A DNA stretch of 64,000 nt from JABMQB01 sp963666575 (lineage in GTDB: Bacteria > Bacteroidota > Bacteroidia > Bacteroidales > Prolixibacteraceae), in contig CAXXYG010000019.1 of assembly GCA_963666575.2 (NCBI GenBank), positions 310,001 through 374,000 of the forward strand, read 5' to 3'. Positions 35,819 through 42,680 of this stretch are shown here, piece after piece (position 1 is the first letter of the stretch; each line of letters begins with the position of its first letter). The position numbers and the translations under genes are program-made. The notes under the pieces were generated by a model. That model searched no databases. It had not been told where the DNA came from and saw only the letters and a list, made by a program, of their open reading frames with translations.

Positions 35819-36749
35819 TGGAAATCAACTAGGGCAAAAATACAAGGAACACCTTAGCGATTATAACAACTGGGCACAGCGGCCACATGCCGATGACTGG
35901 ATGACTTTTCCGAAAAATATTGGTAGCCGGTTGAGTATTGACGAAACCTCTTTGTCTAATGGAGAGCTTTATACGATCCTTACCAACAAAGCAGCTAAGG
36001 GCAAAAAAGGGGTGTTAGTAGCTATGATTAAAGGAACCAAAGCAGAAGATGTGATTGAGGCATTAAAAATCATCCCGCTCAGGCAACGCCGGAAAGTTAA
36101 TGAAATAACCCTTGATATGGCTGGTTCAATGGGGCAAATTGCAAAGCAATGCTTTCCCAAGGCTACACGTGTTATTGACCGATTCCATGTCCAGAAGCTT
36201 GCTCTTGATGCATTACAGGAAATACGTATAAAGCACCGTTGGGATGCCATCGATGAAGAAACCAATGCCAGGGATAACGCGAAGTGGGACAATAAAATAT
36301 ATACTCCTTTTCGCTTTGACAATGGAGATACAAAGAAACAGTTACTAGCCCGAAGCAGGTATTTGCTATTTAAATCGCCTGAAAAATGGAGCCAGTCTCA
36401 AAAACAGAGAGCTAAAATCCTTTTTGCTCAGTACCCAGATCTAAAAAAAGCATTTGGACTGACTCATGACTTACGACTAATCTTTTCGAAAACCAAAGAT
36501 AAGAATGTGGCTTATACAAAACTTGCGCACTGGTATAACAAAGTTACCGATTCTGGTTTTCGTTCGTTTAACTCAATATCGGCAACAATACATACACACT
36601 ACAGAGAAATACTAAACTTCTTTGAGAATAGAAGCACCAATGCATCTGCTGAATCCTTTAATGCGAAACTAAAAGCATTCAGGGCAGCATTAAGAGGCGT
36701 AAGTGATATTAAATATTTTCTTTTTAGGGTAGCAAAAATTTTTGCTTAA
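35766..36749 (+). CDS. ISAon1-family DDE transposase
   Basis: 327 codons in the +1 frame relative to the N-region ORF; the first start-like codon is TTG 35766. ISL3-type catalytic residues are visible: Asp in SIDETSLSNGELYTIL, Asp in RVIDRFHVQKLALDALQEIR, and Glu in STNASAESFNAKLKAFRAAL. The region before the first Asp (HADDWMTFPKNIG) and the C-terminal FRVAKIFA fit this transposase group. The frame is open to the end and the protein looks complete, so the element could still be active if the two ORFs are joined or co-expressed. Confidence 0.88.
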   Translation: MDNYPISSNSLEKFYHIDGNQLGQKYKEHLSDYNNWAQRPHADDWMTFPKNIGSRLSIDETSLSNGELYTILTNKAAKGKKGVLVAMIKGTKAEDVIEALKIIPLRQRRKVNEITLDMAGSMGQIAKQCFPKATRVIDRFHVQKLALDALQEIRIKHRWDAIDEETNARDNAKWDNKIYTPFRFDNGDTKKQLLARSRYLLFKSPEKWSQSQKQRAKILFAQYPDLKKAFGLTHDLRLIFSKTKDKNVAYTKLAHWYNKVTDSGFRSFNSISATIHTHYREILNFFENRSTNASAESFNAKLKAFRAALRGVSDIKYFLFRVAKIFA

Positions 36750-36831
36750 AAAATAGAAATCCCCCAGATTTTTGAAGTGATCCGTTATAAGGGCTACAAA
36801 TAGGCTATTGTCGTTTAGAGTTAACATAAAA

Positions 36832-36873
36832 GTAGTTTTAATGCATAAATTACATTTTATACATTAAAACTAC
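36832..36873. repeat. 42-bp near-palindrome
   Basis: A perfect 12-bp inverted repeat, GTAGTTTTAATG (36832-36843) and CATTAAAACTAC (36862-36873), around an 18-base spacer that is itself nearly palindromic (ATAAAT, TAC, ATTTTAT). It lies 38 bases beyond the insertion sequence's right end and 37 bases past the PadR stop codon. It has no T tract. It could be an operator for a lost gene, a cruciform-type site, or an end of another element. Confidence 0.6.
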
Positions 36874-36909
36874 AGAGGTAAAATACAAATTAACAATCAG
36901 GCTATAATT

Positions 36910-37239
36910 TTAACCTTCGTTAATTTTCTTAAAAATTGATTGCATTAAAGTCCATTCATCAATACTTTTGGTTAAGGCTTTACGCCCTGCTTCCAACAAC
37001 GTGTAGTATTTCCGTGGACGCTGGTATTTTTCAACCTTCCAATAAGACTTAATCATCTTTTGGGTTTCCAACTTTTTTAAAACCGGGTATAAACTACCCT
37101 CTTTCCAGACAATTCTTCCTTCTGAAAATTCTTTTACTTTTTGCATAATCTCGTACCCATAAGTATCTTCTTTCACTAAAAGAGATAAAATTATTTGCAC
37201 GGAAGATGCTCCAATTAATTCTTTTGAGATCTTTTCCAT
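36910..37239 (-). CDS. PadR-family transcriptional regulator
   Basis: 109 residues. A winged-helix PadR-like regulator: GASSVQIILSLLVKEDTYGYEIMQKVKEFSEGRIVWKEGSLYPVLKKLETQKMIKSYWKVEKYQRPRKYYTLLEAGRKAL contains the YGYEI and EGSLYPVLKKLE signatures and the wing YYTLLEAG. PadR genes of this small type usually have a membrane-protein partner directly downstream. Here the downstream side holds only a 42-bp near-palindrome and then the insertion sequence, so the partner may have been lost. Upstream is an AT-rich gap of about 590 bases. The effector is unknown; PadR dimers repress promoters for detoxification or envelope genes. Confidence 0.92.
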   Translation of the reverse strand: MEKISKELIGASSVQIILSLLVKEDTYGYEIMQKVKEFSEGRIVWKEGSLYPVLKKLETQKMIKSYWKVEKYQRPRKYYTLLEAGRKALTKSIDEWTLMQSIFKKINEG

Positions 37240-37829
37240 ATTACATTTCCCCTATTTATAATTCCAATATGTAAATATTGTAAAAAAAATGGACTTTTTA
37301 TGCTTAGAAGCACGGCAATAACAAAAAAAACATCATGTTGTACAGCCTAAATTAGAAACAACAATGCCATAAAGCTTTTATTATCATAATCTTATAGCAC
37401 AAACAATTTGTGGATCGTTAAATTTCAATTTGCCATTTAACATGTGCCGATTTTCATTTTTTTTCAATTTACATAGAGGATAATTCAATCAAAAAATATT
37501 TTTGCCTTATTTAACTATTTATACAACCATGAGCCGTAATTATTAGATTTGACAGATGCAAAAACAAACAATTAGTTCTTTATAGAATGTTATTATTTAG
37601 TATTACCGTAAAAATACACTTTTAAATTAATATTTAAAAGTATAACAATGGAGTAATAAACATAATAATCAATTATTATTAAGAATGGTAATTATCTTAA
37701 TCCTACCCGTGGCATTCAAAACATTATAAATATAAGTATATAAAACAACCATGTACTGTAATATATAAAGAAACATAATTAATATGAAAGTTACATGGGT
37801 TACCTTTAAAAACAGATAATTATAAATAC
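37240..37829. other. AT-rich intergenic gap
   Basis: About 590 bases between the divergent PadR and DUF1801 genes. It is AT-rich with several short A/T runs. A minus-strand ORF of 88 codons (37935-37669) overlaps the real DUF1801 gene and reads as low-complexity hydrophobic sequence, so I do not call it. I see no RNA gene, tandem repeat or terminator. The PadR promoter presumably lies here. Confidence 0.5.
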
Positions 37830-38285
37830 ATGAAAATTCAAGCCAATAATATCGATGAGTATATAGCACAAGTTGCAAGCGATAAAAAAGAATATTTTCT
37901 GAAATTACGTGAAACAATAAAAAAAAACCTGCCAAAAGGATTTTCTGAGGAACTTAATTATGGAATGATTGGTTATGTTGTTCCTCACTCGATTTATCCT
38001 GAAGGCTACCATTGTAATCACAATGACCCATTGCCCTTTATTAACATAGCTGCACAAAAAAACTTTATTGGTTTTTACCACCTGGGTATTTATGCCAATA
38101 AAAAACTCATGGAATGGTTTGTGGGAGAATATCCGAAACACAATAAATTCAAACTAGATATGGGGAAAAGTTGTGTTCGCTTCAAAAAAGCTGATCAAAT
38201 CCCATACAAATTAATTGGAGAGCTGGTAGGAAAAATATCGGTTGAAGATTGGATCAAAACATATGAAAGTGAGATAAAAAAATAA
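37830..38285 (+). CDS. DUF1801 domain protein (YdhG/YjbR-like fold)
   Basis: 151 residues, soluble. It reads as the DUF1801/iron-chaperone-like fold: IDEYIAQVASDKKEYFLKLRETIKKNLPKGFSEELNYGMIGYVV at the start, then FINIAAQKNFIGFYHLGIYA and FKLDMGKSCVRFKKADQIPYKLIGELVGKI. Related domains include the frataxin-like CyaY/YdhG group; biochemical function is mostly unknown. The frame is intact. It converges with the tRNA-Tyr/Thr genes, whose terminator begins 33 bases after its stop. Confidence 0.9.
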   Translation: MKIQANNIDEYIAQVASDKKEYFLKLRETIKKNLPKGFSEELNYGMIGYVVPHSIYPEGYHCNHNDPLPFINIAAQKNFIGFYHLGIYANKKLMEWFVGEYPKHNKFKLDMGKSCVRFKKADQIPYKLIGELVGKISVEDWIKTYESEIKK

Positions 38286-38317
38286 CCATCAAACCATTTT
38301 TTCATACATAAAAAGGC

Positions 38318-38351
38318 AAAAAAAAAGGAGCAACTTTTCAGTTACTCCTTT
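38318..38351 (-). terminator. Terminator of the tRNA transcript
   Basis: On the minus strand a stem AAAGGAG plus AAC pairs with GTT plus CTCCTTT (38351-38324, one mismatch), with a short loop, followed by a run of T. It directly follows tRNA-Tyr. Confidence 0.7.
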
Positions 38352-38352
38352 G

Positions 38353-38434
38353 TGGGAAGAGCAGGATTCGAACCTACGAAGGCTGAGCCAACAGATTTAC
38401 AGTCTGCCCCGTTTGACCGCTTCGGTATCTTCCC
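38353..38434 (-). tRNA. tRNA-Tyr (anticodon GTA)
   Basis: On the minus strand GGGAAGA at the 5' end pairs with TCTTCCC at the 3' end. The anticodon loop reads CTGTAAA, giving anticodon GTA. A long variable arm is present (the gene is 82 bases), as expected for a class II bacterial tRNA-Tyr. The TPsiC arm has GGTTCGAATCC. CCA is not encoded. It lies 15 bases after tRNA-Thr and before a hairpin terminator. Confidence 0.95.
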
Positions 38435-38449
38435 AAATTATTTTCAATG

Positions 38450-38523
38450 AGCCGAATCTCAGATTCGAACTGAGGACCCCGAGATTACAAATCACGTGCT
38501 CTGACCAACTGAGCTAATTCGGC
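38450..38523 (-). tRNA. tRNA-Thr (anticodon TGT)
   Basis: On the minus strand, 5' GCCGAAT pairs with 3' ATTCGGC. The D-arm AGCTCAGTTGGTCAGAGC and the TPsiC arm CAGTTCGAATCTG are standard, and the anticodon loop TTTGTAA gives TGT, for Thr. Length 74 bases. It is probably transcribed together with tRNA-Tyr, 15 bases downstream. Confidence 0.95.
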
Positions 38524-38645
38524 ATATTTTTATTTAATTATTTCAAAAGAACAGTTGCTGTTTTTGATATCAGCGGCGCAAAGAAAAAGATAATTTTTTA
38601 ATTGTGCAATACTTTTTTTTAAAATTTATCACCTTTTAAAAAAAA

Positions 38646-38746
38646 GTGGGTAAGCTACCTGCATCGCATCGCTACAACCGCCTACCCTTGCTGTCTTCCG
38701 ACCCTGGGGGAATTCAGCAGGAGCTGATCGTACAGGACTTACCCGG
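38646..38746 (-). ncRNA. ffs: Signal recognition particle RNA, small bacterial type
   Basis: The minus strand reads CCAGGGTCGGAAGACAGCAAGG, the SRP RNA tetraloop/Ffh-binding hairpin motif (GGTCGGAAGACAGC). The ends pair (GGGTAAG at 38648 on plus, CTTACCC to 38744), giving a helix of about 100 bases like the 4.5S RNA. It binds Ffh and directs membrane and secreted proteins to the translocon. Exact ends are uncertain by a few bases. It lies about 120 bases before tRNA-Thr and may share a transcript. Confidence 0.92.
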
Positions 38747-38908
38747 CGACAAAAGTAGAAAAATTTCGAATACCTCCAAATATTATTTTCATTCTCGTAA
38801 TTATTTTTTTCATTGATTACTAATAACACAGATTTTTAGTTTCAGAAGAATCATTAACTTTATCAATCAATAACCTTTTACAATTTCTGAATGCTAAAAA
38901 AAATAGAA

Positions 38909-38916
38909 TATATTTG
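38909..38916 (+). promoter_or_regulatory. Candidate -7 promoter box of the DUF4199 gene
   Basis: TATATTTG matches TAnnTTTG exactly, so transcription should start near 38923. The in-frame TTG start at 38914 would fall inside this box, so the real start is the ATG at 38950. The -33 element is not clear. Confidence 0.5.
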
Positions 38917-38949
38917 TCAAACCTTTTTCCTCAATTAAAATCGAACGTT

Positions 38950-39501
38950 ATGGAACAAAAAAGTACTTCAGTATTAAAATCGTCACTTACCTATGGCCTT
39001 TATATGGCTCTCATTTCTATTTTAGTCTCTTTGGTAATTTGGGCTGGAAGTATCCTCGAAAGCCTTGGTATGTTTGGATCGGCTGCTATAGGCCTATTCC
39101 AAATTGTTCTGACTTTTGTATTATTACTCATTTTCACTAAAAACTACCGCAACAAAGAGTTGGGAGGTTCAATTACTTATGGGCAGGCCATAAAATTTGC
39201 TATTTTGGTTGTAATAATAAGCACAATAATTTCAACCATATATACGTATGTTTTCCATACGTTAATTGACCCTGGTTATATGGAACGTATTATGACATTG
39301 ATGCAGGAAAAAACACTTAATTATATGGAAAAAATGGGTGCTCCTGAATCAACAATCAACGATACAATGGAAAAATTACAGGATATACCAACTGTTTTTG
39401 ATACAATTAAACAATCAGTAATGTATGGCCTAATTGGAGGTGGAATAATTGCTTTAATTACATCAGCAATTGTTAAAAAGAACCAGCCTGAAGAAGAATA
39501 A
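38950..39501 (+). CDS. DUF4199 membrane protein
   Basis: 183 residues from the ATG at 38950, chosen because the promoter box at 38909 lies after the longer start. Four membrane segments: about 17-40, 48-66, 85-105 and 155-175. It matches DUF4199 (SLTYGLYMALISILVSLVIWAG; SITYGQAIKFAILVVIISTIISTIYTYVFHTLIDPGYMERI). This is a Bacteroidota family of unknown role, often beside glycosyltransferase genes as here. It starts a small plus-strand group with a GT2 glycosyltransferase and a multi-pass membrane protein, 34 bases apart. Confidence 0.9.
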   Translation: MEQKSTSVLKSSLTYGLYMALISILVSLVIWAGSILESLGMFGSAAIGLFQIVLTFVLLLIFTKNYRNKELGGSITYGQAIKFAILVVIISTIISTIYTYVFHTLIDPGYMERIMTLMQEKTLNYMEKMGAPESTINDTMEKLQDIPTVFDTIKQSVMYGLIGGGIIALITSAIVKKNQPEEE

Positions 39502-39535
39502 AAAAATACTAAACAGTAAAAATTAAGCACAGATA

Positions 39536-40489
39536 ATGGATATTTCCGTAGTTGTACCCCTATTTAATGAAGAAGAATCGCTACCTGAGTTGGCAGCCTG
39601 GATTGATAAAGTGATGATCGCAAATAATTTTTCGTACGAAGTATTATTTATTGACGATGGAAGTAATGATAGTTCGTGGGAAGTTATTGAAAATTTAGGC
39701 AAACAAAACCCCAACTTTAAAGGCATTAAATTCAGGCGCAACTACGGAAAATCTGCTGCCCTCTTTTCGGGATTCGACGCAGTTCAAGGCGATGTGGTAA
39801 TTACCATGGATGCCGACCTGCAGGACAGCCCTGAGGAAATCCCCGGATTATACAGCATGATCGTTGATGAAAAATACGACATGGTTTCGGGGTGGAAGAA
39901 AAAACGTTACGACCCATTCATAAAAAATAAGACAAGCAAGTTTTTTAATGGGACCGCCCGGCGTATGTCGGGAATAAAACTCAATGATTTTAATTGTGGC
40001 CTAAAATCATACCGCAAAACGGTGGTTAAAAGTATTGAAGTATACGGCGAAATGCACCGCTACATCCCAATTTTAGCCAAATACGCAGGATTTACCCGAA
40101 TTGGCGAAAAAGTAGTGCAGCACCAGGCACGCAAATACGGAGTCACTAAATTTGGCCTCGAACGGTTTGTTAATGGATTCCTTGACCTTATGTCGGTGGT
40201 ATTTATTTCAAAATTCGGAAAAAAACCCATGCACTTTTTTGGATTAATGGGGTCTTTAATGTTTTTTATTGGTTTTATTGCAACAGTTATTGTGGGAGCC
40301 AATAAACTTATCTATATAATGCAGGATATTCCGGCCGCCAGGATTACCGATAGCCCCTACTTTTACCTGGCTTTAACAGCCATGATTATCGGGACACAGC
40401 TATTCCTCACCGGATTTGTGGCAGAATTGGTTTCGCGTAGTTCAACCGAAAGGAATACCTACCAAATTGAGACTAAAACTTTTGAGTAA
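39536..40489 (+). CDS. GT2-family glycosyltransferase (DPM1/GtrB-like, membrane-bound)
   Basis: 317 residues. An N-terminal GT-A domain (about 1-230) has ISVVVPLFNEEESLPEL, the metal-binding DADLQDSPEEIP, and VSGWKKKRYDP. It is followed by two C-terminal membrane segments (about 235-260 and 270-300: FGLMGSLMFFIGFIATVIVGA, YLALTAMIIGTQLFLTGFVAELV). The family attaches a sugar to undecaprenyl or polyprenyl phosphate. In Bacteroidota this gene is commonly next to DUF4199 genes, as here. The sugar cannot be predicted. Intact and full length. Confidence 0.93.
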   Translation: MDISVVVPLFNEEESLPELAAWIDKVMIANNFSYEVLFIDDGSNDSSWEVIENLGKQNPNFKGIKFRRNYGKSAALFSGFDAVQGDVVITMDADLQDSPEEIPGLYSMIVDEKYDMVSGWKKKRYDPFIKNKTSKFFNGTARRMSGIKLNDFNCGLKSYRKTVVKSIEVYGEMHRYIPILAKYAGFTRIGEKVVQHQARKYGVTKFGLERFVNGFLDLMSVVFISKFGKKPMHFFGLMGSLMFFIGFIATVIVGANKLIYIMQDIPAARITDSPYFYLALTAMIIGTQLFLTGFVAELVSRSSTERNTYQIETKTFE

Positions 40490-40523
40490 ATTCCTCACTA
40501 ACAAGTATAATTTACGTAAACAG

Positions 40524-41366
40524 ATGGATCAAAACGGAATTCAATTCAGGAAAGAAAGGGAAATGGGAGAAGTAATTTCTGATTCATTCCGCTTTATTAA
40601 ACAAGAATACAAACTTTTGGGACGGATTACATTAATATATGTTTTGCCGTTTATTATTTTGTACAGCATTGGGCAAATTTATATACAAATGAAGTTGGTG
40701 AATTTTACTGATTATTTTAATCCTGAAAACATGATAGATAATCTGCGCCCTATGTATACCAGTTTATCGCTCACTCTACTTTTTAACTTGTTTGTACAGT
40801 CGTTGTTTGTTGGTGCCATTTATTCTTACATCGCAGTTTATATCGAAAAAGGTAAAGGAAATTTTACTATTGAAGACATTGCACCCCAATTGTTCTCTAA
40901 TTCATTATTGGCGTTTGGCGTTAATCTGGTTTTAGCCTTTAGTGTTTTATTCGGATTGGCATTGTGTATAATTCCGGGATTGTATTTTGCCAACACCCTC
41001 TCACTAACCTTAATGATAGCTATTTCTGAGAAAAAAGGTTTTGGTTATTCATTCCGAAAATCGCTGATATTAGTTAATTCAAAATGGTGGGATACCCTTG
41101 GATTAAACATTTCAGCTGTGGTGATAATTTGGGCCGCTGGATTAGTTATTTCTATTCCATCGATGATTGCAGGAGTATCAACCTCCATTGCCAGCCTTCA
41201 GGGCGGCGAAGCGAGTTTTCCTGACTGGTACTGGTATTTAATGGGATTTAATACAGTTATTTCGTCTCTTTTTTATGTTGTTTTATATGTTTTCCTGGCA
41301 TTTCAATACCACAACCTGAATGAGAAGTTCACAAAACTTTTAAGTCCTCCAAAGTCTGACTTTTAG
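40524..41366 (+). CDS. Multi-pass membrane protein, unknown function
   Basis: 280 residues from the ATG at 40524; the longer start at 40416 would overlap the glycosyltransferase gene by 74 bases. A conserved-looking N-terminus (FRKEREMGEVISDSFRFIKQEYKLLGRI) is followed by about five or six membrane segments, with the motif VLFGLALCIIPGLYFANTLSLTLMIAISEKKGFGYSFRKSLILVNSKWWDTLG. It resembles the broad DUF4013/DUF975 set of membrane proteins, with amphipathic helices after Gly-Tyr-x-Phe, but I cannot name a family. It is likely co-transcribed with the GT2 gene 34 bases upstream, suggesting a lipid- or glycan-related role. Confidence 0.8.
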   Translation: MDQNGIQFRKEREMGEVISDSFRFIKQEYKLLGRITLIYVLPFIILYSIGQIYIQMKLVNFTDYFNPENMIDNLRPMYTSLSLTLLFNLFVQSLFVGAIYSYIAVYIEKGKGNFTIEDIAPQLFSNSLLAFGVNLVLAFSVLFGLALCIIPGLYFANTLSLTLMIAISEKKGFGYSFRKSLILVNSKWWDTLGLNISAVVIIWAAGLVISIPSMIAGVSTSIASLQGGEASFPDWYWYLMGFNTVISSLFYVVLYVFLAFQYHNLNEKFTKLLSPPKSDF

Positions 41367-41392
41367 TTTTTTAATAAATATAAAATCAAAGA

Positions 41393-41830
41393 TTACAACC
41401 TGTTTAATACAACTTCAATATCTCCATTATTTTTATTTGCCAAGCTTTGGATAGTTTCCCTTAAAACCAGTTCTTCAAGTGCCTCCCTGATTGGCCCGTA
41501 AAATTCATGTAACGGGCACGGATTATTATCATCGCACTCCTTTAAACCAAAACCACAACCTGAAAAAATCTTATCGCCCTGAATGGCAACAATAACCTCT
41601 TTTATGGCAAGTGCAGGTTTAGAGTCGTCGAAATAAAAACCCCCGTTTTTACCTTTTAACGATTCAACAAAACCAAACCTGACTAAGCGCTGCAATATTT
41701 TAGCAGTAAATGGTGCCGGTGTTTCTATTTCAGATGCTATTTCAGCAATTCCTGGCCGCCTGGTCTTTAAATTCTGGAATTGGATGTATACCAATGCGCG
41801 TAAAGCATATTCTGTCTCTTTTTTAAACAA
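41393..41830 (-). CDS. Rrf2-family Fe-S regulator, NsrR-like
   Basis: 145 residues. Winged-helix Rrf2 regulator: FKKETEYALRALVYI, FTAKILQRLVRFGFVES, then three cysteines Cys92, Cys99 and Cys105 in the spacing CX6CX5C (GCGFGLKECDDNNPC), the [2Fe-2S] or [4Fe-4S] site of NsrR/IscR relatives that reacts with NO. It is transcribed divergently from ric and norB, with an inverted repeat (GACC-TTTT-GGTC) in between, so it most likely represses them until NO destroys its cluster. NsrR is the best guess; an IscR-type role cannot be ruled out. Confidence 0.93.
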   Translation of the reverse strand: MFKKETEYALRALVYIQFQNLKTRRPGIAEIASEIETPAPFTAKILQRLVRFGFVESLKGKNGGFYFDDSKPALAIKEVIVAIQGDKIFSGCGFGLKECDDNNPCPLHEFYGPIREALEELVLRETIQSLANKNNGDIEVVLNRL

Positions 41831-41887
41831 TGTAATCTCTATTAGTAATAATTAATGCAAAGATACAATTTTCTTAAATTACTAAAA

Positions 41888-41899
41888 GACCTTTTGGTC
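41888..41899. promoter_or_regulatory. Candidate Rrf2/NsrR operator
   Basis: An inverted repeat GACC-TTTT-GGTC sits midway between the divergent regulator start (41830) and the ric start (41955), about 57 bases from each. It overlaps the -33 region of the likely ric promoter, whose -7 box is TATATTTA at 41919-41926 (one mismatch). This position suits repression of the ric-norB unit. Confidence 0.45.
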
Positions 41900-41954
41900 C
41901 TCTTGTGAAAATATTTTATATATTTACGCCATCAAACTTTAAATTAATATTAAA

Positions 41955-42656
41955 ATGAAGCAAGCAAATGTAAAGGAATTAACTATCGGTGAGATTGTTG
42001 CTAATGATTTCAGGACGTCAACTATTTTTAAAAATGCAGGTATCGATTTCTGCTGTGGAGGAAAACAAACACTTACTGAAGCTTGCACAGATAAAGGAAT
42101 TAACCAGGAAAAACTTAAAAAAGATATTTTATATCTTAAAAATGAGCCAATTAGCCAATCTCAAAACTTTAAAGAATGGGACACAGCTTTTCTGATTGAC
42201 TACATAGTAAATATCCATCATAAATTTGTTACAAAAAATTTACCCGAACTTGTTTTTTATACCGATAAAATCGCCACTGTCCATGGCGGCCATCATCCTG
42301 AATTATTAGAAGTAGCTAATCTTTTTTCGCAAATTAACACTGAACTTTTGCAGCACCTGAAAAACGAAGTGGAAGTACTTTTCCCGGCCATAAAAGAAGT
42401 AATTGTATCCGATTCGCCATTAGCAAAAAACACCATTCGGTCTGAAATTGAACGCATGTTGGGCGAACATGATTTTGCAGGCTCAGCTATGGATAAAATA
42501 AATGAATTAACACAAAATTATTTAATTCCTGAAGATAGCTGCAATACCTATACGGTGGCCCTCAAACAATTGGAACAATTTGAAGATGATATTCATAACC
42601 ACGTTCACCTTGAAAACAATATATTATTTCCTAATGCACTTAAGCTTGCTAATTAA
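41955..42656 (+). CDS. ric: Di-iron Fe-S cluster repair protein Ric (YtfE/ScdA family)
   Basis: 233 residues. The N-terminal ScdA domain has TIGEIVANDFRTSTIFKNAGIDFCCGGKQTL with the conserved Cys33-Cys34 pair. The C-terminal hemerythrin-like domain supplies His/Glu ligands of a di-iron centre (NIHHKFV, GGHHPELLEV, HLKNEVEVLFP, GEHDFAG, DDIHNHVHLENNILFP). Ric repairs Fe-S clusters damaged by NO or peroxide. It is divergent from the NsrR-like regulator and 24 bases ahead of qNorB, forming a NO-stress operon. Full length and intact. Confidence 0.95.
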   Translation: MKQANVKELTIGEIVANDFRTSTIFKNAGIDFCCGGKQTLTEACTDKGINQEKLKKDILYLKNEPISQSQNFKEWDTAFLIDYIVNIHHKFVTKNLPELVFYTDKIATVHGGHHPELLEVANLFSQINTELLQHLKNEVEVLFPAIKEVIVSDSPLAKNTIRSEIERMLGEHDFAGSAMDKINELTQNYLIPEDSCNTYTVALKQLEQFEDDIHNHVHLENNILFPNALKLAN

Positions 42657-42680
42657 ATTTTAACTAAATAAATCTATATT

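Larger units (their letters stand above)
35332..36794. mobile_element. ISAon1-like insertion sequence (ISL3-type DDE transposase)
   Basis: About 1.46 kb bounded by imperfect inverted repeats of about 35 bases. Left end from 35332 (GAGGTTATAAGGGATCAG, then CTAGGGGA). The right end, read inward on minus from 36794, gives GCCCTTATAACGGATCAC, then CTGGGGGA. It contains two ORFs, a small N-region protein and a DDE transposase in the +1 frame. No convincing 8-bp target duplication is seen directly outside the repeats, so the exact ends are uncertain by a few bases, or the element is old. It lies between the SRAP gene and the PadR regulator. Confidence 0.85.

Noticed and set aside
35315..36846. TTTTAATGCAT on both sides of the insertion sequence as a target duplication
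   Set aside because: The copies lie about 6 and 41 bases outside the inverted repeats, too far to be a duplication from this insertion; one copy is also part of the 42-bp palindrome.
37669..37935. Minus-strand ORF of 88 codons
   Set aside because: Overlaps the start of the DUF1801 gene, low-complexity hydrophobic sequence, AT-rich with no domain.
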